Assembly: GCF_020382885.2 (NCBI RefSeq)
Contig: NC_058512.1
Span: 876,501 to 940,500 of the forward strand
DNA from: Scatophagus argus
Lineage: Eukaryota; Chordata; Actinopteri; Scatophagidae
Direction of reading: 5' to 3'
DNA length: 64,000 nucleotides
Shown here: positions 48,601 to 59,187 of the stretch, one piece after another
Position numbering within the stretch: position 1 is the stretch's first letter
Layout of the letters: every line of letters starts with the position of its first letter
Translations under genes and position numbers: made by a program
Notes under the pieces: model-generated
Told to the model about the DNA's origin: nothing
The model's input: the letters and a program-made list of their open reading frames with translations, nothing else
Databases searched by the model: none

Positions 48601-51600
48601 CAGCGAGGGCATTTGTCTTCCAGAATGACCTCATGTTTGTTACGTCGTGCTGTCAGGGACTTCACAGCGATCTGCCGAGCCCGAAGTTGTGTTGTTTGTT
48701 GTCTGTGTAGGAAACTACTAATGGCTTGTTACCTTTGTATCTGCACGCCGACCAGTTCTCACACACACACACACACACACTGTTTGCAGAACCAGATGTG
48801 GAAACTTATGAAGTCAGTCGTCTCTGCTTGGCCAAATTTGTAGCTAAACATACTGCAAACACATCACAGTGTCTCCAGTGGGAGAGCAGCAGAGCCTCAT
48901 GAATAGTCAAATATGTCTCAGCAAATGACTTTTTTCCTTCACATTTCTTTCTTTTTCCCACACACACAGAGACACACTGGTGGTCCGATGGAGTGATCAA
49001 CCTCTGGTCTCTTAGCAGGCTTGTCTAACTAGCTGTGTGTTGAACATTCAGGGAGAAAGAGCTGGCAACGAACCACAAATTGTTGACTTATACCATCCTC
49101 TCCAGGGAACTGCCTGAATTGCCGTAACTAACAGCATCTCCAACAATCTCTACGATCTCTTTGTTTCGCAACACAGTCTGTATTAGTTGTTTCCACCATG
49201 GTTGGATTACTGAACAGCCTTACCAGGCTCAGGCCCAGGAGCCTGGGGTCTCAGGGGGCCACAAATCTCATACGTCTGATTAAAGTGACGTGTTGGAAAG
49301 TTGGAAAGTACTTTAGGGGTGTTTTTTTGGCTCTCCGTGTTTTATTAGTAAGTATCTTCTGGTGTTCTGTCTGATTTAATGTGTGTTTTGTATATGTGTT
49401 TGTATATTTTTGTTGATGTGATTCACCTCACATGCTGTATAGTAGTGACAGTGTTCCTTAACACCAGGCTGTAGAGAGTTTTCACTGCTCTGTGATGTTG
49501 TGGTGTGCTTACACACCCTGGTGTGCGTTTCTACATCACTGCAACAAGAGGAGAACTTAAACCACTGGAGGACAGCAAAAGCACAATTGAAATTGAGCTA
49601 CAACTACCAAGACCAATTAACTTCCTAAGCTAACTGTTAAGTACACTTCCTGAAATCTGTAATTATTCTATGTACACGAAAAATAATCAATGAATCCGCA
49701 CTGTGAATTGGATTGGCTCACGACATAGATCGGGCCAGTAGTTTTTTCTGTAATCCTGCTGACAAACCAACAGAGCAGACTGAAAGCACGACCTCCTTGG
49801 TGGAGGTAATGAGGTAAAGAGTGAGAACGAGGCACGGGGGAGGCCTTGTGCCGGGGTTCGCCGTGGGCCCCGAAGCCATTAAATGTGAGTGGGAGGGTTG
49901 GTTCAGAGGCCACTCACACACCCCCGTGCGCTCACTCAAATTACAGTGCGCTTATGTTTGCTAGCCCCCCAGCCAAGTGGTGCCATCTTCCAGGAGTTGT
50001 GTTTATTATTGAAACGTTGGAAAAAAGCGTATTGTGTTGCAGAGGTAATATATCATCACATAAAGCAGGCTCCGGTTTGTGGGAGGCCCACCGACTCACT
50101 GTTTCCACGTCTCAGGGAAATTAGTGTTTTAATGAAAACTCCTTCCTGTTTCATGCAGTATCAGGTTCTGAGTCACACAGAGGCTTTTTTGACTTTGGGT
50201 AAATATGTTGCAGCTAACGCACGTTAATTAGATTTGTCCAGCATGTGTCTCAGGTCCTGGTTTGCATCGGGTTTTTGCACACTTTCAATCCAGTTCCCAT
50301 CAATATAGTTTCCATGTGCACCATAAAGTCTTAATGAAGAGACACAGGATGCCTTGTTAGAGAGCAGCCGCTGGCACTGACTGACCTTAATCATAAGCTG
50401 ACTGTTAACCACTCAGATGGACTCTTTGGCTTGTTTTAATAAGCATCAGAACCGGGCCGCTCTGAGATACTGAAGCACAACAACTGAGTCCAGGTTGACT
50501 TTTGAGCTTGGCATCTTATTTGTGTGTTTCTTGTCTCTAGTCGACCGTATCCTGGACATCTTGAACCAGCCGTTGAACGGCATCGCTGGCTCCCATTCCC
50601 ACTTCCCCCAGATCACCGACCTCTCACAGGGGACCGGTGAAGCGGGGCAGGGCAGCGGCGACGTCGATGCTCTCCAACCTTCTCCTGTTGACCTGCCTCC
50701 GACTGTGAGCTTTGTCAATGGAAAACACCAGGTAACGGATAATTCCAGTTGAAAGTGGGTCTTATTTCTATAGTTTCATCCATCATGTCTGAAATATCAG
50801 ACATCTCTCTTAAATTCAGTTCTAAATGTTAATAAAATACTCCTCGCTGTCTGTGTTTAGTGATAATCCGTTAGTGAACATCAAGAGGAATATTTAGAGT
50901 AGTTTTTTGCATTTTACCAGGGTTATTGCAACAAAGGCTGTCAACAGATATTTCTTTTCATAGCTTTTATTGATTAAATTAACGCTGAGAGGATGATGTC
51001 CCAGCTTACATTATTGGAATTACAAATTAAGAGCCGAGACGTATTAAACCAAAATTTTCCTTTAAAGACTTCGAGTGATTCGCTTTTCTTCACTCAAATC
51101 CCTACTTTTCTGATCCATTCAGGTGACATTTGAGCCAGAGCTTCCAGAGGAAGCCAGAGGAGATCAGTTTGAGACGGCCACTCCCATTCAGGTCGGTGAG
51201 GTGGAAGAAGAGGAGGGGGAGGAGGACAGCGTGACTCCCTTTGACTACGGAGCCATTGAAATCCACACTGAGGAGACACCTTCAGAGGAGACCAGTGATG
51301 CAGTCACTCACCCTTCAAATACATACACAGATGTGGTTGTGGAGGCCGACACTGTCCCTGATGTCTTAACTGACGCAGATGAAGTCAGAACTCAAGAACC
51401 AGGTGATCAGACAGCAACAAGAACCACCACCATGACCCCATATACTCCCCCTGTCTCATCAAAAGCACCCACCACGCCTTCAGGCCCAGCCCTCCCCAGT
51501 GTCTCCCAGCCCGTCACTGCTGGGGTCTCCGCCTTCGAGGACATGGAAGGCTCTGCGAGCCGTAGCGCTGACGACGAGGTTGTTGCTATGCAGGAGGGCT

Positions 51601-54600
51601 CTGCAGACGATGCTCTGCCTACGCCAGCTGCAGACAGCCTGTCTGGAGTGATGACCGATGAGACTGAAATCGGAGGGACGGAGCTTCCTACCGTTATCCC
51701 AGACACACAGACACAGGAAACCACCGCACAGACCCGGACGGAGGACTTGGAAGGGTCTGCCTCTGGAGAAGACGAGGCTTCGGGACAAGACGTTTACCCA
51801 CCGGAGACACCCGGGTTCACCAGTACGCCACCACCAGTTTATTCTACTCTTCACACCCAGCAGCCTCAACCTGCAGCAGATAGCGAAGTCACAGAATTGC
51901 CTGTCGTTTTACCAGCTGCTGTCACAGAGTCAGACTCAGGTGCAGAGCAGCTGTCCGGAGAGGGGGAGCTCTCTGGGGAACAGGGTGGTCTGGTTGATCT
52001 TCCTCGAGAGGTCACTGTTACGCTTTTACCAGATGTGGCAGCTGTGACTTTTGGAGACCAAACCACACTGACCCCAGACACTGAAGCCCTAACCTCAGAA
52101 CCCAGCACACCAATATACTCCACACTCCCTTCCCTTTATGCCACAGGTGATAAGAAACATCCCGCTGTTACCACGGAGACGGCACTCACAACCCCTGAAG
52201 ACCACACCACACAGCCCCCTGAGCCCTACAGACTGCAGACTGAGCAGTCCACCACAGCCTCCATACAGGAGAGACATCAGCCGATACTTTCCACCACTTC
52301 GCCCTTGTACACTTTCGACCACAGCCCCCACTCCGTCCCCCAATGGGCTCTCTCCCCTGACCCTGCTGCCGCCACGTTATCAGAGGACCACTTCGACAAA
52401 GAGATGATCCCTTCTCTGGTGGAGTCACAGCCTCAGAGACCAGGAGAGGTCCTGGCCACAGAGCAACCAGAGGGCGGCACTGACTCAGCTTATCCTGTGG
52501 AGGCCAGCACTGTGAACATCAGAGGTATGAGAAAGTGTACATGAGCCACTTTTTTAGTGGTTTGTTCATACAGTTGTGTAAACATCACAGCGGTTTATTT
52601 TATTGGCTTGCCTCCCCTCAGCTGAAAGTGTGCCAGCGAGTGAAATCACCAGCTTGTGGAGTTTGATCCGCCTGCAGTCGACCTTTCGCTGAGCGCCCTG
52701 TGCTTAATGCTGCTCGGCCTATAAAGCTTAGCACAGCACTTCTTCACTTTGCAGTTATTACTGGGGCAGATTTACCATAAAAATACTGCAATTCCATTTA
52801 AAATTAATGAGTCATAAATGTCAGATGCAAATAAACAGATACAATAAACTGAGCTGCTGTGGCTAATTACAAGCTTTGATTGGACAGTCTCTGCTCAGGG
52901 CTGAAGATAATGAAGCTGCTTATTGAGCACCACTGGGCCGCAGTACAGTAAAGCACGGCTGCTGACACTTACTGATGTGATTTTAATGAATTTCCTTTTG
53001 CGTTGTCTATTTGGCATAGATCTCCTGCCGTGCTCAACCAGTTTGTGTCAAAATGGAGGCTCCTGCTACAACAAAGGGGCACAAAATGTCTGCCTGTGCG
53101 CACCTGGATACACTGGACAGCACTGTGAAACAGGTACGCAGAGCGACGCACTAACCGCTTCCACCCCACGCTGGCAGGTGAATGATGTGGAATAATTCAG
53201 GCTTGTGTTGTGTGTGTGCAGATGTGGATGAGTGCCAGTCTAACCCGTGTCTGAACGGGGCCACCTGTCTGGATGGAGTCAACTCCTTCACCTGCCTCTG
53301 CCTGCCCAGCTACAACGGAGAGCTCTGCGAACAAGGTCAGCCCTCATGTCCTGCTTCTGAGCTGCACCAATCAGACGGGCTGAAAACAAAGCAGCACTTC
53401 AGCTGGAGGTCAAACTGAACGTCCATGATCACTGATGTCACACATGAAGTCAGACACACACTCTCACACACGCATACACACACTCACACACACTCACACA
53501 CACTCACACACACACACACTCACACACAGGACTGTGACATGACGGTGTCTGGTGCTCAGCTGTCTTCCAGCTCTGGGTGTTGGCTCTTCAGCAGATTAGT
53601 TCCAGCAGCTTCTCGTCCAATATTTCTGCCGTTAGTCAGCATCTACTCCTGCATACAAACGGGCTCCAAGGATTAATATTTTCCATGAAAATTTACTGGC
53701 TTTCAGGGAGTTTGAGATGTCTCTCCCAGTTCTTTGAGCAGTTAGATATTGTAACATTTAAAAATGAACTGATGAAGGCCACACAGCACTGAACTGAGAG
53801 CTGGTCTGGCAGGAGCACTCAGCTGCTGACTGCACCTGAAACAAGGTGTGAAGCACTGTGGTAGTGACAACAACAGCAAAACAGACAGGCGGGACATTTG
53901 TCCTTTATAAAATAAAGCTTAGCAAAGCAAATCCTTTAGAGTCAAATAGAGAAACGTTCTCATTTCAAAGCCGATCCACCTTTATCTTACAGTTTTCACT
54001 TCTGTTGGTAGAAGCTGGAGTGAACAGGAAGTGGGAATCCCCACCCCCAGATTCCCCTCTGCAGGATGTGTGCAGTGTGTACATGGTAACGTAGAAACCT
54101 GGATGTGAGCCGCTGACTGGGGCTGTGGGTACAGCAGACAGAGAACCACAGACAGACACAGCTGTCCCCCCGTAGCTTTCTGCCAGTGGAAAGATGGAGG
54201 AAAAAACAGATAATCGCTCTCTTATTTTGCCAGAAAGTTTTTGCAGCTGTGTGGCATTCAGTCTGTAATAAATACAGCTAAATACTGCCTCAGACTTACT
54301 CAGGCTCTCCTTCATCTTCTGGCTGGCTTTCTGCACTCCACTGCTGCTGCGCTTGCCAGACAGAGTCGTCAATTAAAGCTCTGCATTTATTAGTGGGTGT
54401 GGAGACCTCACCTGAGCCTCCAGGTGGCTGCACGCTGGGCTTGTTAAGATGAGGCGGGCTGACGATAGCAAACACCCCGAAGCCTCCACGGCAACTTTCC
54501 ATCACAACTTCACTGGCACACGTTATTCTGAAGCCACTGATACAAACTATCCATTGTTTACTGAGCCTGACGAAGCAGAGAGCTGATTGTGTGGCTTTAA

Positions 54601-57600
54601 GGTCAGTGTGTGTCAGCCTGAATGTGTGTGTTGTTCAGCGGCTCTGTGTGTGTGTTCGTGTGCCTTCGACCTGCAGACAGCTGGAGGCTTGTGAGGGTTA
54701 ATGAAGTCCAACTGTGTGTTACTGAGCTCATTCAGCGAGGGGCCTTTACTCCCCAGCTGGACCTCGACTCTCCCTCTCTGCTCCGAACAACAGAGTCTGA
54801 TGAAGACATAAACAAATCAAAGTTGTTGTGCGGCTACAGTCGGTTCATTGTTACAACACGGTCCAAACCAACTGACTGTGGGCGGCTTTATGTATATAAT
54901 CAAGTCCAAAGTACGCAGGACTATGATCCCGACTCTGAACATACAGACTGAATTGTTCCATAAAGCAGCGCGTGTGACAGTCAGCTCCTTTAACACGTTA
55001 TCGTTCGTCTCTTTGCAGACACTGAGGTTTGTGGGTTTGGTTGGCAGAAGTTTCAGTCTCACTGCTACAAGTACTTCACACACCGTCGCACCTGGGACGC
55101 CGCAGAGAGGGAGTGTCGGCTGCACGGCGCCCACCTGGCCAGCATCCTGTCACATGAGGAGCAACTGTTTGTCAACCGTAAGTCTGTGGCATCCCTCGAT
55201 TGTGATGGCGTCGGCTGAAGTCTCACTCATCAGTTGTGGCTGGAGTCAGAGCATCTGGGCTCCAGGGCCACGCTCGAAGAAAAGAAAAGTTCCAGTTTTG
55301 AGACTGTGTTTGTGTCCTCCGTTGATAAAAGCCAAGCAGAAGGTTTACAGTGTGTGTGTCCTTGCCTGCTGTTTCATAGGTCGGTGGGCTTTAATGAAAC
55401 AGCGTGTTTGGACAAAGGCCAGTCTCTAATCTAATCCAATGATGAGTGTTAGCGAGATCAAATGAAGTCGTCTAAACAGAGAGTTTCCACAGACATTCGA
55501 GGCTCGCGGTGTTTGAGCTTCGTGTCGACCGTCTCTCGGTTTATGGGGAAACTGCTGAGTGAGATGACATGGACTCGCGCCAGCCTCAACGTTTCTTCTG
55601 TTTGTTATTCAGAGCTCCTCCTGCCGCCACACATGTTCAAAGCACTCGCTCATCTCATTACGTCTCTGCAGGTCTGGGCAGTGACTACCAGTGGCTCGGC
55701 CTCAACGACAAGATGTTTGAGAGAGACTTCAGGTGGACGGATGGGAAGCCGATGGTAAGACATTTTTAAAAAGCTGAGCATCTAAATGAGAAAGCCTTGT
55801 GGACTCTACGGAAGGCAAAGATCCACTTTGGTCCAGACTGATTCATGTTCCCCTCAGGTGAATTCTAACAAGTTTATGACCAGATGAACTGCTGACACTC
55901 ACATCAGCCTCATCTCCTGTTTTGGTGGTGCTCTGCTGGGTTCTGCTCCCTGTGGGTGTGATGTGTTGAAGCCACTGCTCAGCCTTTCCACTGAAGACAG
56001 TTTGACATGTTTTTCATTAAAGGAGGGAGATTACAGCACACACTAACCTCGCTCTTCTTCTGCAGCGGAATTTAAGTAGAAACATAACACACATCACTTC
56101 CTGTGTGCTGGTCACGCCGTGTTTCTTAGTCCTGATGACACTCTCAAACACGTTCTCCTGGGAACCATCAGCTGTTGGTGCACGTGAGCCGTGAAAACCC
56201 GATGAAATGTGATACGGCTGCTGTAGTGTGTTATCATTCACAACAGAAACGCCCTCACTGGGCGGGACCGGCTGGGACGGCTGGACGGGCTGGAACGGCT
56301 GGACCGGTTGGACGGCTGGACCGGTTGGACGGCTGGACCGGCTGGACCGGCTGGAACGGCTGGACTGGTTGGACGGCTGGACCGGTCGGACGGCTGGACC
56401 GGCTCTCCTGCGTCGGGCTCAGCGGCTGTTCAGCAGATGCATGTCGTGTAGCAGCTGAGGGAAGCTTTAGGTTTAGTAGGCCTGTGGTGTCCCAGTAGCA
56501 CCACAGTCTGCCCCACCTGTGAATTACATGGTGATGGACGGAGCTCCTCGTGACGACAGATGCTGCTTTCGTACATACTACACACACACACGTTTGAGCA
56601 GTATGAATAGCGGCAGGATAGCTGTGGAAATCAGTTGAATTTCTCAACATTACACCACATGTCCCATGTGGTTTCAGTTCTGCTTCCATGTTTGCTGAGA
56701 CATTTATAGGGTGTTTCAACAAAAAGTGAAAAAGTGAAAATGTGTGTTCTGACAGCAATATGACCACTGGAGGCCGAACCAGCCGGACAGCTTCTTCCAG
56801 TCCGGAGAGGACTGTGTGGTGATGATCTGGCACGAGGGAGGACAGTGGAACGACGTGCCCTGCAACTATCACCTGACTTTCACCTGCAAAAAGGGAACAG
56901 GTACGCGCACGGAAACACACGTGCACACGCCACATCTTACTGGTAAAAGTCTGCTGAATGACTCGGCCTGTAAAAAGCATAATCCAAGTCAGAGACGTTT
57001 ATTGCGCGAGCTCGAATGGTGCGATCAGCAGCTCCAGCGTCAGATATTTCCCTCAGGACGAGGTGGAGCCTAAACAGCTAAAAGAACGAATATGGGATTC
57101 GTGAGGTGGACACGAACACGACTCCAGTCAGAGTGTTGTGTTTGTAGCTTGTTCCCCTGCACAGCTTTGAAAACGGTGAAACCTGTTTTGTGCCGTCAGT
57201 CTCGTGTGGGCAGCCCCCCGTGGTGAAGGATGCTCGCGTGTTTGGGGCCATGAAGCCTCGCTACGAGATCAACTCCCTGCTCCGCTATCACTGTAAGCAG
57301 GGCTTCATCCAGAGACACACCCCCACCATACGCTGCCGGGCCAACGGCCAATGGGACGTCCCCAAAGTCACCTGCACAAGCCGTGAGTCTTCCTCCGTTT
57401 GAGGTTCAGGATCACAAACCTCAAAAAGATTTCAACTGTTTTCACTTTTCACTCTTTTCCGTGTGTCTTTGCAGCCGCGACCTACCATAAGTCATTTACT
57501 CTCCGGCGCCGCAACAATCAGAGCATCGATCAACAAATCAGGCTCCATAACCACCACATCAATCACGCCAAGAGTCATCAGAAGCCCAATCAAAACCAAG

Positions 57601-57719
57601 AGCAACAACAAAGCTACGACTTCCTTCAGGGCCTCTGGAAGCCTCGAGGCGAGCAGCTGCAGAGGGAGTGGAGGCATCAGCAGGTCCAAACACACCACGA
57701 GGATCAGATCAGACACTGA
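39659..57719 (+). CDS. vcan: versican core protein (hyaluronan-binding chondroitin sulfate proteoglycan)
   Basis: Fifteen coding exons join in frame to 1555 residues: 39659-39731, 40192-40632, 41999-42173, 42478-42605, 43118-43411, 46759-47679, 50541-50731, 51123-52524, 53020-53133, 53222-53335, 55019-55177, 55672-55754, 56756-56900, 57200-57382 and 57475-57719. The order is a signal peptide ([18 protein letters not shown]), an Ig V domain (about 25-172), two Link modules (about 173-272 and 274-370, four Cys each) that bind hyaluronan, a Ser/Thr/Pro/Glu-rich GAG region (371-1208) with Ser-Gly sites, and two EGF domains (about 1210-1284; the second begins DVDEC, calcium-binding type). A C-type lectin domain follows (to about 1413, with [14 protein letters not shown]), then a sushi domain (about 1415-1474) and an 80-residue basic, Gln/His-rich tail. 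The protein is secreted to the extracellular matrix. The C-terminal domains are highly conserved, while the GAG region is far shorter than in mammals. I cannot tell which teleost duplicate (a or b) this is. Confidence 0.96.
39874..39910. repeat. (CA)n microsatellite in versican intron
   Basis: CACACTCACACT units are followed by about 11 CA units, between the signal-peptide and Ig exons. Confidence 0.9.
42625..42905 (-). mobile_element. tRNA-derived SINE, copy 2
   Basis: On the minus strand it carries the B box GGTTCGATTCC. It then has GCCCTTGAGCAAGACACTTA, TGCTCCCCGGGCGCTTGATG, GCCCACTGCTCC and GGATGGGATAAATGCAGAAG. These are the same ordered blocks as the copy at 25791-26053, so both are one SINE family. 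Its 3' end lies about 20 bp from the exon 5 donor of versican, antisense to the gene. Confidence 0.82.
43412..46758. other. versican intron before the GAG-alpha exon
   Basis: A 3.3-kb intron with no further exon that I can support. The minus-strand frame at 44219-44740 (173 residues) has no recognisable domain. A (GACA)n-like short run lies near 44256-44270, and an AGTAC-rich repeat is at about 45150-45355. Confidence 0.5.
45150..45355. repeat. AGTAC-rich dispersed repeat in versican intron
   Basis: It contains AGTAGCTAAAGCTGTCAGAT, GAGTACAATATATCCCTCTT, GAAATACTCAAGTGAAGTAC and TTACTTAATACTTAAG. This is the composition of the abundant teleost element also seen at 27883-28095. Confidence 0.55.
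46759..47679 (+). other. vcan: versican GAG-alpha exon (921 bp, phase 1 to phase 1)
   Basis: It encodes residues 371-677, rich in Pro, Thr, Ser and Glu. A dense Ser-Gly cluster reads [15 protein letters not shown], the best chondroitin sulfate attachment sites in the protein. Three short degenerate repeats are visible ([27 protein letters not shown]). The length divides by three and both ends are phase 1, so the exon can be skipped without loss of frame, as in the mammalian V1 isoform. Confidence 0.85.
48155..48425 (+). repeat. dispersed repeat, family B copy 2
   Basis: CTGTCGCTGTAACGTCCAGG, CCCACGCTGCTTACG, CCCCCTAGTGGCAGAAACTA and CTGTGCGTTTAAAG match the ordered segments at 17880-18090. 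It is somewhat longer than copy 1. It lies in the versican intron between the GAG-alpha and GAG-beta exons. Confidence 0.65.
48761..48780. repeat. (CA)n microsatellite
   Basis: About 10 CA units in the versican intron after the GAG-alpha exon. Confidence 0.85.
50541..52524 (+). other. vcan: versican GAG-beta region, split into exons of 191 and 1402 bp
   Basis: Exon 50541-50731 runs from phase 1 to phase 0 and exon 51123-52524 from phase 0 to phase 1. Together they are 1593 bp and frame-neutral. Splicing is required because reading through the 391-bp intron meets a stop seven codons in. The region covers residues 678-1208. It contains [11 protein letters not shown], the ADAMTS-like site [13 protein letters not shown], an acidic [10 protein letters not shown] run and Ser-Gly sites ([27 protein letters not shown]). 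It corresponds to the start of the mammalian GAG-beta region but is about a third of its length. Confidence 0.85.
53455..53528. repeat. CA-rich compound microsatellite (CACACT units) in versican intron
   Basis: About 70 bases of CACACA and CACACT units lie in the intron after the second EGF exon. Confidence 0.9.
56261..56403. repeat. decamer minisatellite (GGCTGGACCG type)
   Basis: About 14 tandem copies of a roughly 10-bp unit, GGCTGGACCG, with variants GGTTGGACGG and GGCTGGAACG, lie in the intron between the second and third lectin-domain exons of versican. Its frames give artefact Gly-Trp-Thr repeats. Confidence 0.92.
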
Positions 57720-59187
57720 TTAGATGTTTAGTAAATCAGCTTGGCGCTGGCAGTCAAACACAGCAGGCTGCCTGTCGGTCCGGAGACATCGATAGACAGA
57801 GAGACACGCCGATCTGTCTACCGATGGCTCACAGCAAGGGATGAGGGACACGTTTCAGCAGCACAAAAACACTCCAGCATCTGAACCGCAGCACTAGAGA
57901 GAGTTTACTTTCATTTGTATCGTTAGCTCACTGATCATACAGAGTCTCAAGGCTCTAAACAGGGAGTCTTAATGGCTTCACTGTGTGGGACCACACGACT
58001 GGTCTGTGAGTCCTCAATGTGTTCATGACCTCATCGAGGATCTGCCAACCCTGTGCAGTCTCTTTTTAAAGGTACCCTGTGGAGTTCACATTCGCTTTTT
58101 CTCACGCTCGCTTTCTCAGAGCTCAACGTTTTGAGACGTTAGGTTGTTCACATCCCTGTTTTGCTGAGGTACCATTAGGACGAGGTGGGGGTCCCGCGAC
58201 TGACGGGGTAACCGGTGAGTTAAACCACTAGCACGGTTGCTGTTAGACTGTGGGCTTAATTATGCTTTAATGAGTTTGTCAGTCGGGATTGGTGACTGAA
58301 ATTGACAGTTGTTGTCTTTTGACTTCGGTGTCATGGAGCTGAGCCGTCTATATTATCTCCAACACATTTTTCAAGGACGATGGAGTGATTTTTGGTCCTC
58401 GCTCATCACCTCCTTACAGCATCCGGCTGCTCCGGTCGTAGCAAGAACAGCAGTATCATATCACCTGTTAGATCTTCAGTGAAAACATGAATCTGTGGTG
58501 CTTCTTACTCGTGGTCATACCCTCCACAGGGTACTTTTAGTTTCAGGAAAGTAAAGCACATACAAACTGAGCAGTGTAGCATCAGTCTCACCACCAAATA
58601 CATTCCTCACTGGAATACTTTCTGTGTGTCTGTTTGTTGTAATACTCGTTTCAGCCACAAGAGGCTGCAGTGCACCACCACCCCATGTTCTCAGCTGAGC
58701 TCTAATCTCTCCATGTGCATTTCTCCATATGGATCTTGTGCTGGAATATTACACAAACAAACATTTAGAAAAACTCACCAGCCAAACTTTTTTCATCTGC
58801 TTTCACGTAAACAAACAAAATAGCTCACCAGATGTTTTGGGTTTTTTTCCCTCACTGGCCTCTCGGGACTTCCGTATTAAAAGCATGAATTCATCAATTT
58901 AAATTATAATCACAGAACATTTGTCCAGTTTCAATCTGTGCTGTTTGTTATGACTCATTTTTACTGGCTGATTTGTAGATTTTTGTACAAAATGTTTGAA
59001 AAGGGAAGCGGGGAGATTAAAAGAGCAGCACACACAGAGCCGAAGAGGAGATTATTATGAATGTGTGGTGTGTGTGTCTGCTGTGGCTATTAACCATAGG
59101 GTATATAATATAGATAGTATATGAAGCCATATAAATTTAACTTATTGTATACTTTAAAACTATGAATGGACTGTGATATTAAATAAA
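57720..59187 (+). other. vcan: versican 3' UTR
   Basis: No exon is seen after the stop at 57717-57719. An AATAAA at 59182-59187 is the best candidate polyadenylation signal. The 3' UTR could extend further: the T-rich stretch at 59560-59830 also looks UTR-like. Confidence 0.5.
59182..59187 (+). terminator. candidate versican polyadenylation signal
   Basis: AATAAA in an A/T-rich setting about 1.46 kb after the stop codon. Confidence 0.45.

Noticed and set aside
51480-51869. Long open frames antisense or out of frame to the GAG-beta exon
   Set aside because: They are shadows of the real Pro/Thr/Ser-rich coding frame, which joins in phase to both neighbours.
56255-56980. 241-residue minus-strand open frame over the decamer repeat and a lectin exon
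   Set aside because: Its length comes from the 10-bp tandem repeat and the antisense of a real exon.
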